Source: Altererythrobacter sp. H2 (GTDB taxonomy: Bacteria > Pseudomonadota > Alphaproteobacteria > Sphingomonadales > Sphingomonadaceae). From it: a DNA stretch of 64,000 bases. Under the pieces are notes generated by a model. The model had not been told where the DNA came from. It did no database searches and was given only the letters and a program-made list of their open reading frames with translations. The stretch lies in assembly GCF_035319885.1 (NCBI RefSeq), contig NZ_CP141285.1, positions 124,001 to 188,000 of the forward strand, in the 5' to 3' direction. A program made the position numbers and the translations under genes. This document shows, piece after piece, positions 24,372 through 33,910 of this stretch. Numbering within the stretch: position 1 is the first letter of the stretch; each line of letters begins with the position of its first letter.

Positions 24372-24794
24372 ATGGCACAGCCCAGGAGCCCCGCAGCGCG
24401 CCGCTATGTCCGCCGCCTCGCCGTGTTGATGACGGTCTATCTGGCGGTCCTGTTTGCCGCCGTCTGGCTGTTCCGCAACGACATGGTATCGGGTGCAGGC
24501 GCCTGGCCGCTGGCGATTGCCCCCGCACTGCCGGTCATTGGCGTGTTCTGGGCAGTGATGCGCTTCATCGTCGAGGAAACGGACGAGTTCATCCGGATGC
24601 TGATCGTGCGCCAGTGCATGGTCGCGACCGGTTTCTGCCTGACGATCATGACAATCTGGGAATTCCTCCAGAACTTCGAAGTGGTACCGGCCGGCAACGG
24701 CGGGTTCGGGGCGGCTTTCTTCTGGTTCGTCGGCCTGGGGGTAGGGGCGCTCTACAACAAGCTGACCATGGGCACGGCCGGGACCTGCGCGTGA
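24372..24794 (+). CDS. Four-helix membrane protein of unknown function
   Basis: A 140-residue integral membrane protein with four predicted helices (near 16-34, 45-63, 82-102 and 111-128). A conserved-looking acidic loop FIVEETDEFIRMLIVRQ lies between helices 2 and 3. Its sequence pattern resembles the uncharacterised membrane proteins encoded next to YozG-type XRE regulators; no activity is known. Its stop overlaps the GTG start of the XRE gene (GTGA, 24791-24794), indicating translational coupling. A sensor or target function with that regulator is possible but unproven. Confidence 0.82.
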   Translation: MAQPRSPAARRYVRRLAVLMTVYLAVLFAAVWLFRNDMVSGAGAWPLAIAPALPVIGVFWAVMRFIVEETDEFIRMLIVRQCMVATGFCLTIMTIWEFLQNFEVVPAGNGGFGAAFFWFVGLGVGALYNKLTMGTAGTCA

Positions 24795-24991
24795 AGAACC
24801 GGCTCAAGGTGCTGCGCGCCGAGCGGAACTGGAGCCAGCAGGATCTGGCCGAGCGGCTCGAGGTCAGCCGCCAGAGCGTGAACGCGATCGAAACCGGCCG
24901 GTATGACCCGTCCTTGCCCCTGGCTTTCCGGATCGCCGACGTGTTTGCCCTGCCGATCGAGGCCATCTTCCAGCGGGAGAACGAAGGATGA
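24791..24991 (+). CDS. XRE family helix-turn-helix regulator (YozG-like)
   Basis: A 66-residue protein consisting of little more than a Cro/C1-type HTH: LKVLRAERNWSQQDLAERL, then VSRQSVNAIETGRYDPSLPL and FALPIEAIF. This is the compact YozG-like subgroup that usually accompanies small membrane proteins. Start GTG 24791 overlaps the preceding stop and its own stop overlaps the next ATG (ATGA, 24988-24991). It probably binds DNA as a dimer, and the repeats at 24123-24190 are plausible targets. Confidence 0.9.
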   Translation: MKNRLKVLRAERNWSQQDLAERLEVSRQSVNAIETGRYDPSLPLAFRIADVFALPIEAIFQRENEG

Positions 24992-25095
24992 AGGCCCTGC
25001 TCGCTTTCCTTTTTATGGCCCTCGCCCTCGGCGGATGTGGCCAGGAAAGCCGGTCCCCGGACAACGAACCGCTTGTCCTGCCTGCTCTGTACTGA
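24988..25095 (+). CDS. Small lipoprotein (35 residues)
   Basis: A 35-residue frame beginning MKALLAFLFMALALGGC, a complete lipoprotein signal peptide with lipobox LGGC (Cys17), followed by 18 polar residues ending in LPALY. Its ATG overlaps the stop of the XRE gene (ATGA), and GGGAG lies eight bases upstream. The mature part would be only 19 residues. No family is recognised. The combination of a signal peptide, a ribosome binding site and operonic overlap makes it more than a chance frame. Confidence 0.68.
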   Translation: MKALLAFLFMALALGGCGQESRSPDNEPLVLPALY

Positions 25096-25132
25096 CTTGC
25101 CATCGACCGCCGGGCAGGGGCATGGCAGCAGG

Positions 25133-25861
25133 ATGAGCGCGCACCGTTTCCACACCCTGCCCGATGGGCGCCGGATCGCTTACCGTCATATACCCGGCAC
25201 CGGCCCGACCCTGGTGTTCCTGCCCGGCTATATGTCCGACATGAGCGGCGGCAAGGCGACTGCGGTGTTCGACCACGCCCGATCACGGGGCCGCGCCTGC
25301 CTGCTCCTAGACTTCTCCGGGTGCGGCCTCAGCGATGGCACTTTCGCCGAGGGCACGCTCACGCGCTGGGCTGACGAAGTCATCGCCCTCGTCGAGGCAC
25401 TGGTTGACGGGCCGGTCGTGCTGATCGGCTCCAGCATGGGCGGCTGGCTCATGCTGCTGGTGGCAGAAGCGCTGGGTCAGCGGGTTGCCGGCCTGATCGG
25501 AATTGCCGCTGCGCCGGATTTTTCCGAATGGGGGTATGACGCAGCTCAGCAGGCACGGCTCGAACAGGGCGAGACGGTGTTCGAGGACAACCCTTATGGC
25601 CCGGAACCGACCCCCACCCACGCCACGTTCTGGTGCGACGCACAGAGCCGGCTGATGCTGGACCGCACCATCCTGATCGAATGCCCGGTCCGCCTGATCC
25701 ACGGCCAGTGCGACACGGACGTGCCATGGGAAACGAGCCTCAGGCTGGCCGACGCGCTGCTTTCAGACGCGGTACAGGTCACGCTGGTCAAGGACGGGGA
25801 TCACCGCTTGTCGCGCGAGCAGGACATTGCCCTGTTGCTGCGCACCATCGAAAACCTGTGA
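25133..25861 (+). CDS. Alpha/beta hydrolase (ABHD10/palmitoyl-thioesterase-like)
   Basis: A 242-residue serine hydrolase. The nucleophile elbow is GSSMGGW, the acid is in HGQCDTDVPW and the catalytic His is in KDGDHRLSR. The oxyanion-side motif FLPGYMSDMSGGKA near the N-terminus is typical of the ABHD10-like branch common in alphaproteobacteria. The substrate is unknown (thioester or carboxylester). ATG 25133 (MSAHRFHTLPDGRRIAY) begins the fold. It is 37 bp after the small lipoprotein and 10 bp before the TPR gene, so probably cotranscribed. Confidence 0.9.
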   Translation: MSAHRFHTLPDGRRIAYRHIPGTGPTLVFLPGYMSDMSGGKATAVFDHARSRGRACLLLDFSGCGLSDGTFAEGTLTRWADEVIALVEALVDGPVVLIGSSMGGWLMLLVAEALGQRVAGLIGIAAAPDFSEWGYDAAQQARLEQGETVFEDNPYGPEPTPTHATFWCDAQSRLMLDRTILIECPVRLIHGQCDTDVPWETSLRLADALLSDAVQVTLVKDGDHRLSREQDIALLLRTIENL

Positions 25862-25871
25862 GCCACCGCCC

Positions 25872-26701
25872 ATGTTGATCGCCAGCCTGATCCTTCCCCT
25901 GCTGATGCAGGTTGGGCCCAACCCGGCCCTGGCCCTTCCCCCGGCCGTGCCCGAGGAACTCGTCGAGCAGCGCCGGCTGAACCGGGAACGGCAGCGCCCG
26001 CCGCTGGCCATTGTCGAAAGCGATCCGGTCCAGTCCTGCAGGGCCCGGGTGGCCGGGAATGCCGAGGGCGTCCTGCTGGAGGCGCAGGCCCGGTTCGACC
26101 GGGCCGCCGGACTGGACCGGGCCATTGCCGGGCACTGCCTGGGCCTTGCCCAGGCCGAGCTGGGACGGTGGCCGGAAGCGGCCGACGCGTTCAGGAATGC
26201 CAGAGAGGCCCTGCCATCCGATCAGGCAGCCTATGGCGCGCGCCTGGGGCTGGCGACCGCTGCCGCCGAACTCGCAGCAGGCCGCGCCCAGGCCGCACTG
26301 GATGAACTCGCACGGATTGACCCGGGCAGCGACCGGCAACTGGCCGGGGCCATCGCCATCGACCGGTCGCGCGCACTGGTTGCGCTCGGACGGCAGGATG
26401 ACGCTGCCGAAGCGCTCCTGCAGGCTCGCACCGCCGACCCGGACAACGACGAGGCCTGGCTGCTCTCCGCCACCCTCTCGCGCAGGATGGGCCAGCTTGA
26501 CGCGGCTCAGGCGCAGATCGAACGCGCCGCGATCCTGCGCCCGATTGGGCCGGAAATCGGGCTTGAGGCCGGGGTCATCGCGGCGCTGGCGGGCCGGGAT
26601 GAAGCGGCGCTGCGCAGCTGGCAATCCGTGCTCCAGTCCGCGCCCGGCACCCCTGCCGCCTTGACGGCGGCCGAATATATCGCGCAGGTACGGGGGAATG
26701 A
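25872..26701 (+). CDS. TPR-repeat exported protein with a probable frame break at its 3' end
   Basis: About 276 residues: an N-terminal hydrophobic leader (MLIASLILPLLMQVGPNPALA) followed by tetratricopeptide-like helical pairs (AIAGHCLGLAQAELGRWPEAADAF, LGRQDDAAEALLQARTADPDNDEAW, LSRRMGQLDAAQAQIERA). TPR proteins are scaffolds; the partner is unknown. The end is odd. In the reading frame of the TPR domain there is no stop near 26700, and the frame runs on to 27368 inside the next gene without any recognisable domain. A one-base change in the G5 run at 26692-26696 would bring in the TGA at 26699-26701, giving the ATGA overlap usual in this operon. End coordinate assigned on that basis. Confidence 0.72.
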
Positions 26702-27681
26702 TCCCGCTATCCGTCCTCGATCTGGTCCCGGTGCGCGAAGGCGGCACGCTGGAGCAGGCCTTCGCCGCCACTGTCGCGCTGGCCCAGGCCGCCGAGCGTT
26801 TGGGCTACCGCCGGTTCTGGGTGGCCGAGCACCACGCGATGGACGGGATTGCCGGCGGTGCAACGTCAGTCGTCCTCGCCCACATCGGCACGCTGACCCG
26901 GTCGATCCGGATCGGCTCGGGCGGGATCATGCTGCCCAACCACACGCCGTTCCAGATCGCCGAGCAGTTCGGCACCCTCGCTGCGATGTTCCCGGGCCGG
27001 GTCGACCTCGGCCTTGGCCGCGCGCCCGGTGCCGGGCCGGAACTGCAGCGCGCCCTGCGCAAGGACCTGCACCGTGCGGCCGAGACGTTCCCGCAGGACG
27101 TAGCCGAATTGCGGGCACTGCTGACCGGCGAGCCGGAACTGGCGATCCGGGCCACGCCGGGCCACGGCGCCGATGTCGCGATGTGGATGCTGGGGTCGAG
27201 CCTGTTCGGTGCGCAACTCGCCGCAATGATGGGCCTGCCTTATGCTTTTGCAGCCCATTTCGCGCCCGACCACCTCGATACGGCGCTGGCGCTGTATCGG
27301 CGCGATTTCCGCCCTTCGCCCGATCTCGCCGAACCCTATGTCATGGTCGCCATGTCGGTCATCTGTGACGAGACCGACGCCGGGGCCGAACTGCTGGCCA
27401 GTTCGCAGGCGCAGAGCTTTGTCCGGCTCCGCACGGGCAATCCGGGCAAGCTGCCACCGCCGGTCGCGGGATATCGCGACAGCCTCCCGGCACCGGCGCA
27501 GGCCATGCTCGCCCATCTCGGCCAGGCCAGTGCGATCGGTGCGCCCGCCACGGTCCGCGAGGCCATCGGCCGCTTCGTCGAGCGGACCGGGGCGGAGGAG
27601 ATCATCGTCTCGGGGTCCACCTTCGACCCTGAGGCGAGAATACGCTCGCTGGAACTGACCGTGGATGCGCTAGCGAGTTAA
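26698..27681 (+). CDS. LLM class flavin-dependent oxidoreductase (MsnO8-like)
   Basis: A 327-residue bacterial-luciferase-like monooxygenase that would use reduced FMN. Family features are PLSVLDLVPVREG at the start, AERLGYRRFWVAEHH, IRIGSGGIMLPNH, FPGRVDLGLGRAPG and a C-terminal substrate/flavin segment. The MsnO8/YhbW-type group often acts on unidentified alkane-like or sulfur compounds. ATG 26698 overlaps the inferred TPR stop. It ends the run that begins at 24192; a 170-bp gap then precedes the glutamate dehydrogenase. Confidence 0.93.
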   Translation: MIPLSVLDLVPVREGGTLEQAFAATVALAQAAERLGYRRFWVAEHHAMDGIAGGATSVVLAHIGTLTRSIRIGSGGIMLPNHTPFQIAEQFGTLAAMFPGRVDLGLGRAPGAGPELQRALRKDLHRAAETFPQDVAELRALLTGEPELAIRATPGHGADVAMWMLGSSLFGAQLAAMMGLPYAFAAHFAPDHLDTALALYRRDFRPSPDLAEPYVMVAMSVICDETDAGAELLASSQAQSFVRLRTGNPGKLPPPVAGYRDSLPAPAQAMLAHLGQASAIGAPATVREAIGRFVERTGAEEIIVSGSTFDPEARIRSLELTVDALAS

Positions 27682-27793
27682 TACCCACGCCAACCCGCTA
27701 CGTCCGCAAGGTTTCCTCTGCTATGGATGGCCCTCACGCATTGGCTTGCCCTTAGGGAAGGGAAGGCCTATCGGCGCAGTATTGTTGCAGCGT

Positions 27794-27811
27794 CCAGCAA
27801 TAATGTGCTGG
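27794..27811. repeat. Inverted repeat in the glutamate dehydrogenase leader
   Basis: CCAGCA (27794-27799), ATAATG loop, TGCTGG (27806-27811), 40 bases upstream of the dehydrogenase start. It could be an operator or an mRNA hairpin; no known motif was recognised. Confidence 0.35.
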
Positions 27812-27851
27812 TCGACAGATGAGGGCGCACAGGCCCCGCGGAGCAGGACGA

Positions 27852-30800
27852 ATGGCTTCCACCAAGGGCACTTCACCCCGGTCTTCAAAGGGCCGGACTT
27901 CGACCGCCAAGCCATCCGATGCCGTGCCACAGCGCCGGCTGGCGCCCGATCATCCGCTGGCACAGGCACTCGCCGGTCAGATGCGCGATGCCGTCCTGCC
28001 CGGTGATACCCAGTTCAACCCGGCCGAACTGGCCGATGCCGCCGCCTTTCTGGCCGATGCCGCCGCCCGGCGGGAACCGGGCGAGCCGGTGGTCCGTCTC
28101 CTGTCTGCCACCGAAGGCCGGCGGATGCTGCGGATTGCCCTGGTGAACGACAACCAGCCATTCCTGGTCGATTCGGTCGCAGCGACCATCGCCGCCCACG
28201 GCATTGCGATCGACCGGCTGGTCCATCCGGTCGTCGCTGTCCGCCGCAGCGCCGAAGGCACGCTCGAGGACATCGGCGAAGAGGCCGGCGACGGAAGCGG
28301 CCTTGTGCCCGAATCGATGATCTATCTCGAAACCGACCGGGTCGATGCCCGGTTGCGGCGCGACCTGGAAAAGGCGCTGCGCCAGGCGCTGGCCGACGTT
28401 CACGTGGCCGTGCGCGACTGGCCAAAACTGCGTGAGGCCATGCGGGCCGACGCCGCCGGGATGGCCGACCGCGAGGCTGCGGCCCTGCTCGAATGGCTTG
28501 AAGGCGGCATGTTGACACAGCTCGGCCACATGACCCGGCACCGCGATTGCAGCCACTCCGCCCTGCTGGGCGTGTGCCGCCGCAGCGCGAGGGACATTCT
28601 GGCCGAGGCTTCGTGTGACCGCGCCTTCGACTGGTTCGATGACCCGAAAAAGGGCGCAAAGCGCGATCTCCTTGTCATCAAGGCCAACCGGATCAGCCTG
28701 GTGCATCGCCGCGTACCGCTGGACCTGTTCATCGTCCCGGTGCGCGAAGCGGGCAAGGTTACCGCGCTGTCGATCCATGCCGGGGTATGGACCAGCGCGG
28801 CGCTGGCCGCGTCACCCGGCCAGGTCCCGGTGCTGCGGGCCCATGTCGCTGCGCTGATGGACAAGCTCGACCTTGATCCCTCGGGCCATGCCGGAAAGTC
28901 GCTGGTCCATGCCCTGACCGCGCTCCCGCACGACCTGACCATCGGCTTTGCCAGCCGCGACATCGAGCGGGTTTCGACCGCGATGATGAGCCTGGTGGAC
29001 CGGCCCCGCCCCCGCCTGGCTCTGGTCGAAGCGCCGCTGGCGCGCCACCTGTTCGCCTTCGTGTGGATGCCGCGCGACCTGCTCTCGACTCAGATCAGGC
29101 TGCAAATCCAGCAACTGGTCGAACAGGGCACCGGTGCCGACCTGCTGGACTGGAGCCTCCAGGTCGAAGGCAGCACGCTCGCCATGCTGCGCTTCGTGCT
29201 CGACATGCGCGGCGAGCGCGAGGCCCGGCACGACGAGGCCGCGCTCGACAGCCAGCTTCAGACCCTGCTGCGCGGCTGGGGCGAGGCAGTCGAATCGGAA
29301 CTGGCGCTGACCATGGAGCAGGGCCGCGCCGCTGCCTTTGCCAACCGGTTCGCTGACGCTTTCCCGACTGGCTACCGGGCGCACTACGGCCCGCGCGAAG
29401 CGGCGCTCGACATTGGCCGGCTGCGCGATGCGCAACTGGCCGAAGGCGAGGCCTCGCGCCCCGGCCCGCACCGCGCGGCACGCCTGTTCACCCTGCCGGA
29501 AGACCATGCCGGGGAACTGCGGCTCAAGCTCTACGAACACGAAGGTTCGCTGCCGCTGTCCGATGCCGTGCCTGCGCTTGAAAATTTTGGTTTCCGCGTG
29601 CTGGAGGAAAACCCGACCAGCCTGGCCGGGGGCAAACTCGGGACAATCCACGATTTCCGGCTGGCCCTGCCAGCGGGAGATACGGCAGCGCCATTGCTCG
29701 AGCGCGCCGACACAATCGAGCGGGCCATTGCCACGGTGCTCAACCAGCAGGCCGAGAACGATCCGTTCAACCGGCTGGTGACCGGAACCGGCCTGTCTGC
29801 CGGCGAAGCCGACTGGCTGCGCGCGTTCTATCGCTATCTGCGGCAGACCGGCATGGGTTACACCATCTACACCGTGGTCGATGCGCTGTACCGTGCGCCG
29901 CAGGTCACCCGGGGCCTGATCGCCCTGTTCCGCGCCCGGCACGAGCCCGGCTTCGGCGGAGGTCGCGAGAAAGCGGCCGGGGAGGCCCGCAGCGCCATCC
30001 GACAGGGCCTTGCCCGCGTTACCGCGATCAACGACGACCGCTTGCTCCGGCTCTATCTGGCGCTGATCGAAGCCATTCTGCGCACCAACGCCTTTGCCGC
30101 TGCGGGCGAGGAAGCCCTTGCCTTCAAGATCGACAGCGCGCTGGTACCCGGCCTCCCCCGCCCGGTGCCATGGCGGGAAATCTGGGTCTATTCGCGCCGG
30201 GTGGAGGGCATTCACCTGCGCTCCGGCCCGGTTGCCCGGGGCGGTCTGCGCTGGTCCGACCGCCGCGACGATTTCCGCACCGAAATCCTCGGACTGATGA
30301 AGGCCCAGCGGGTCAAGAACGCCGTCATTGTGCCGACCGGGGCCAAGGGCGGGTTCTATCCCAAGCAGCTGCCCCACCCGGCGATCGACCGTGACGGCTG
30401 GGCGGCTGAAGGGCAGGCGAGCTACGAGGTGTTCATCCGCACCCTGCTTTCGATCACCGACAACATTGTCGATGGCAAAATCGTCCATCCTGTCGATGTC
30501 GAAATCAACGATGGCGAAGATCCCTATTTCGTCGTTGCAGCCGACAAGGGCACCGCGCGGTTCTCCGATATCGCCAACGCCATTGCCGAAGCACACGACT
30601 TCTGGCTCGATGATGCCTTCGCCTCGGGCGGATCCAACGGTTACGACCACAAGGCGATGGGCATCACCGCCAGGGGCGCCTGGGTCTCGGTCCAGCGGCA
30701 CTTCCTCGAAATGGGTGTCGACGTGCAGCGCGATCCGGTGCGGGTGGCGGGCTGCGGAGACATGTCCGGTGACGTGTTCGGCAATGGTATGCTGCTGTCG

Positions 30801-32633
30801 AAATCGATCCTGCTGGTCGCGGCATTCGACCATCGTCACATCTTCATTGACCCTGATCCCGACGCGGCGGCCAGCTGGAAAGAGCGCAGCCGCATGTTCG
30901 CCCTGCCCCGCTCGAGCTGGGACGACTATGACAAGTCGCTCATTTCCAGGGGCGGCGGTGTCTGGCCGCGCAGCGCCAAGACGATCAAGCTGCCCAAGGC
31001 GGCGGCGGCGGCACTCGGGCTGGAGCCGGGCGACTACGAACCCGACACGCTGATTTCCGCCATTCTCAGGGCACCGGTCGACCTGCTGTGGTTCGGCGGC
31101 ATCGGCACCTATGTGAAGGCCAACCATGAAAACAACGTCGCTGTCGGCGATCCGGCCAACGATGCCCTTCGGGTCGATGCGGCTGACGTGCGCGCAAAGG
31201 TGATCGGGGAAGGCGCGAACCTGGGCGTGACCCAGGCCGCGCGGATCGAATTCGCCCTCAGCGCCAACGGGCGGATCAATACCGACTTCATCGACAATTC
31301 GGCCGGGGTCGATTGTTCCGACAACGAGGTCAACATCAAGATCGCGCTCGCCGCCGCAAAACGCGCCGGCAAACTGTCCGAAAAGGCACGGATCAAGCTG
31401 CTCGCGGAAATGACCGACGAAGTGGCCGCGATCGTGCTCGAGGACAACCGGTTGCAGGCACTGGCGCTGTCGATCGCGGAAACCGGCGGGCCGCGTGCGA
31501 TGGCTGCGCAGATGCACCTGATCGACACGCTAGAAGCGGGCGGCAACCTCGACCGGCGGACCGAAGGACTGGCTGACAACCAGACCCTGCAGCGGCGGGC
31601 AGCAGACGGCCAAGGGTTGACCAGGCCGGAGCTTGCGGTGCTGCTTTCGTCGTCCAAGCTGGTCCTGCAGGATGCAATCGAAACGAGCACTTTGCCGGAT
31701 GACCCGGCGCTCGAAAGCACTCTGTTCGGTGCCTTCCCGGCCCCGATGCGGAGCAAGTTCAAGGCACAGATCGCCAGCCACCGCCTGCGACGCGAAATCA
31801 TCGCCACCAAGCTGGCCAACCGCATCGTCAACCGGCTGGGGATCATCCATCCGTTCGAGCTGGCGGAAGAAGAAGGGGTCGATCTGAGCCAGGTTGCCGC
31901 CGCCTTCGTGACGGTCGAATCGCTGTTCGGACTCGACCAGCTGTGGTCGTCACTGGAAACGACCGCCATGCCCGAGGCAGCACGGCTCATGCTGTTCGAC
32001 CGGCTCGCCGCTGCGGTGGGCAACCTGATGTCGGATGTCCTGCGCACCGCGGCCGGGCAGGTCGCGCCGAGCCGGATGATTGCCGACCTGGGCAAGGGCG
32101 TGCGCATTCTGGCCGAAGCGACAGACGGCCTGCTGTCGGCCGAATCGAAAACCCAGTCCAAGCGGTTGCGCGACCATTTCTCCGCCAGCGGCGCCCCCGA
32201 ACGGCTGGCGGCACAAGTGGCGCTGCTCTACGACTGCGATGGCTCGGTGGGCCTGGCGCGGCTGGCGCAGGAGACCGGCATTGATCCGGTCGCACTTACC
32301 CGCGGCTTTACCTCCCTTGGCGCGGCGCTCGGGCTCGACTGGGCCCAGTCGACTGCCGCTCTGATGAACCCGTCCGACGTGTGGGAACGGCTGCTGGTGG
32401 ACGGGCTGGCGCGCGACTTCCAGCAGATGCGGCTCGACCTGCTGCGGCGGCTGGCCGCTCGCAAGGGTGCCAGGAAGGACCTGGCCGAAGCGGTCGCCCG
32501 CTGGTCCGAAGACCATGGGCCGGCAGTCCGCCAGTTCCGGACAATGGTCAGCCGGGCCCAGTCGCAAACGCCGGTCGCGCCAGCCATGCTGGCCCAGATC
32601 GCCAGCATGGCGCGCAACCTGCTGGTCCGCTGA
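27852..32633 (+). CDS. NAD-specific glutamate dehydrogenase, large (180-kDa) class
   Basis: A 1593-residue enzyme of the large NAD-dependent glutamate dehydrogenase class, which deaminates glutamate to 2-oxoglutarate and ammonium, mainly in catabolism. Long N-terminal ACT-like regulatory segments occupy roughly the first 700 residues. The catalytic core contains GPVARGGLRWSDR, EILGLMKAQRVKNAVIVPTG and KGGFYPKQ (active-site Lys near residue 832). The nucleotide-binding region follows, with GNGMLLS, FDHRHIFIDP and the later IGEGANLGVTQAARIEF. The C-terminal extension is helical. ATG 27852 was chosen because GGAG lies eight bases upstream; an earlier in-frame ATG (27819) lacks this. It is monocistronic by spacing. 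Confidence 0.95.
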   Translation: MASTKGTSPRSSKGRTSTAKPSDAVPQRRLAPDHPLAQALAGQMRDAVLPGDTQFNPAELADAAAFLADAAARREPGEPVVRLLSATEGRRMLRIALVNDNQPFLVDSVAATIAAHGIAIDRLVHPVVAVRRSAEGTLEDIGEEAGDGSGLVPESMIYLETDRVDARLRRDLEKALRQALADVHVAVRDWPKLREAMRADAAGMADREAAALLEWLEGGMLTQLGHMTRHRDCSHSALLGVCRRSARDILAEASCDRAFDWFDDPKKGAKRDLLVIKANRISLVHRRVPLDLFIVPVREAGKVTALSIHAGVWTSAALAASPGQVPVLRAHVAALMDKLDLDPSGHAGKSLVHALTALPHDLTIGFASRDIERVSTAMMSLVDRPRPRLALVEAPLARHLFAFVWMPRDLLSTQIRLQIQQLVEQGTGADLLDWSLQVEGSTLAMLRFVLDMRGEREARHDEAALDSQLQTLLRGWGEAVESELALTMEQGRAAAFANRFADAFPTGYRAHYGPREAALDIGRLRDAQLAEGEASRPGPHRAARLFTLPEDHAGELRLKLYEHEGSLPLSDAVPALENFGFRVLEENPTSLAGGKLGTIHDFRLALPAGDTAAPLLERADTIERAIATVLNQQAENDPFNRLVTGTGLSAGEADWLRAFYRYLRQTGMGYTIYTVVDALYRAPQVTRGLIALFRARHEPGFGGGREKAAGEARSAIRQGLARVTAINDDRLLRLYLALIEAILRTNAFAAAGEEALAFKIDSALVPGLPRPVPWREIWVYSRRVEGIHLRSGPVARGGLRWSDRRDDFRTEILGLMKAQRVKNAVIVPTGAKGGFYPKQLPHPAIDRDGWAAEGQASYEVFIRTLLSITDNIVDGKIVHPVDVEINDGEDPYFVVAADKGTARFSDIANAIAEAHDFWLDDAFASGGSNGYDHKAMGITARGAWVSVQRHFLEMGVDVQRDPVRVAGCGDMSGDVFGNGMLLSKSILLVAAFDHRHIFIDPDPDAAASWKERSRMFALPRSSWDDYDKSLISRGGGVWPRSAKTIKLPKAAAAALGLEPGDYEPDTLISAILRAPVDLLWFGGIGTYVKANHENNVAVGDPANDALRVDAADVRAKVIGEGANLGVTQAARIEFALSANGRINTDFIDNSAGVDCSDNEVNIKIALAAAKRAGKLSEKARIKLLAEMTDEVAAIVLEDNRLQALALSIAETGGPRAMAAQMHLIDTLEAGGNLDRRTEGLADNQTLQRRAADGQGLTRPELAVLLSSSKLVLQDAIETSTLPDDPALESTLFGAFPAPMRSKFKAQIASHRLRREIIATKLANRIVNRLGIIHPFELAEEEGVDLSQVAAAFVTVESLFGLDQLWSSLETTAMPEAARLMLFDRLAAAVGNLMSDVLRTAAGQVAPSRMIADLGKGVRILAEATDGLLSAESKTQSKRLRDHFSASGAPERLAAQVALLYDCDGSVGLARLAQETGIDPVALTRGFTSLGAALGLDWAQSTAALMNPSDVWERLLVDGLARDFQQMRLDLLRRLAARKGARKDLAEAVARWSEDHGPAVRQFRTMVSRAQSQTPVAPAMLAQIASMARNLLVR

Positions 32634-32674
32634 ACGCTTGACGGCACGCCGTTTTGCGGCGAACCGCTTGCCCC

Positions 32675-33910
32675 ATGGACCGGGCAGATGTGATCATAGT
32701 GGGAACCGGGCATGGCGGCGCACAGGCTGCCATTGCCCTGCGGCAGGCTGGCTTTGCAGGATCGATCCTGATGATCGGCCGCGACAGCGAGCCGCCCTAC
32801 GAGCGTCCGCCGCTGTCGAAGGAATACTTCGCCGGTGACAAACCGTTCGAGCGGATCTGCATCCGCCCTGTCCAGTTCTGGGCTGACAAGCAGATCACCC
32901 TGCGCCTCCAGACGGAAGTCACCGGCATCGATGCCGCGGCGCACACCCTCACCTTGGGTGACGGCACTGCGCTTGGCTACGGCAAGCTGATCTGGGCTGC
33001 CGGCGGGGACCCGCGCCGCATGTCCTGCCCGGGGGCAGATCTCGGCGGCGTCCATGCCGTGCGCACCCGTGCCGATGTCGATGCCATGAGCCGCGAGCTG
33101 GCCGCTGGCGCGCGCCGCGTAGTGGTTATCGGAGGCGGATACATCGGCCTCGAAGCGGCTGCCGTGCTGCGCAAGTTCGATTGCGACGTCACTCTGGTGG
33201 AAATGCTGCCGCGCGTGCTCGCCCGGGTCGCCGGTCCGGAACTGAGCGCCTTTTACGAGGCAGAGCACCAGGCGCACGGGGTGGATCTCCGGCTGGAAAC
33301 CGGGGTTGATGCGCTGGTGGGCGACAATGGCAAGGTGACCGGCGTCACGCTCTCCACCGGAGAGACCATCCCCGCCGACATGGTCGTGGTCGGTATCGGC
33401 ATTATCCCGAGCGTCGGCCCCCTCATTTCCGCCGGAGCGTCGGGGGCCAACGGGATCGATGTCGACGAATATTGCCGCACCACTCTCGACGATATCTACG
33501 CCATTGGTGACTGCGCTGCCCATGCCAGCGCCTATGCCGACGGGGCCGTGATCAGGGTCGAATCGGTCCAGAACGCCAACGACATGGCGACCGTTGCGGC
33601 AAAGCACATCTGTGGGGAGGAGGTTCCCTACCGGGCATTCCCGTGGTTCTGGTCGAACCAGTATGACCTCAAGCTGCAGACGGCCGGGCTGTCGCTGGGA
33701 TATGACGAAACCGTGGTGCGGGGCGACCCGGCCACGCGGTCGTTCTCGGTGGTCTATCTGAAGCAGGCGCGGGTGATCGCGCTCGACTGCGTCAACATGA
33801 CCAAGGATTATGTCCAGGGCCGCAAGCTGGTGGAAGCGCGGGCTGCGCCCGAGCGGGCCTTGCTGGCCGACGCAGCCGTGCCGCTCAAGGAACTACTGCC
33901 AGCCGGCTGA
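32675..33910 (+). CDS. FAD-dependent ferredoxin-reductase-like oxidoreductase
   Basis: A 411-residue pyridine nucleotide-disulfide-type flavoprotein: FAD motif [31 protein letters not shown] motif [18 protein letters not shown], and [10 protein letters not shown] near the C-terminal FAD contact. This is the putidaredoxin/rhodocoxin reductase group, which reduces [2Fe-2S] ferredoxins that serve P450s and dioxygenases. Two P450 genes are in the window (8154-9455, 37303-38631), so it may supply electrons to one of them, but no ferredoxin gene is adjacent. It ends tail-to-tail with queG, overlapping by 26 bp. Confidence 0.9.
   Translation: MDRADVIIVGTGHGGAQAAIALRQAGFAGSILMIGRDSEPPYERPPLSKEYFAGDKPFERICIRPVQFWADKQITLRLQTEVTGIDAAAHTLTLGDGTALGYGKLIWAAGGDPRRMSCPGADLGGVHAVRTRADVDAMSRELAAGARRVVVIGGGYIGLEAAAVLRKFDCDVTLVEMLPRVLARVAGPELSAFYEAEHQAHGVDLRLETGVDALVGDNGKVTGVTLSTGETIPADMVVVGIGIIPSVGPLISAGASGANGIDVDEYCRTTLDDIYAIGDCAAHASAYADGAVIRVESVQNANDMATVAAKHICGEEVPYRAFPWFWSNQYDLKLQTAGLSLGYDETVVRGDPATRSFSVVYLKQARVIALDCVNMTKDYVQGRKLVEARAAPERALLADAAVPLKELLPAG

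Noticed and set aside
28812-31517. A 901-codon open frame antisense to the glutamate dehydrogenase gene
   Set aside because: High GC codon bias leaves long antisense frames; this one is Gln/Asp/Arg-rich with no domain, while the sense strand encodes an unmistakable enzyme.
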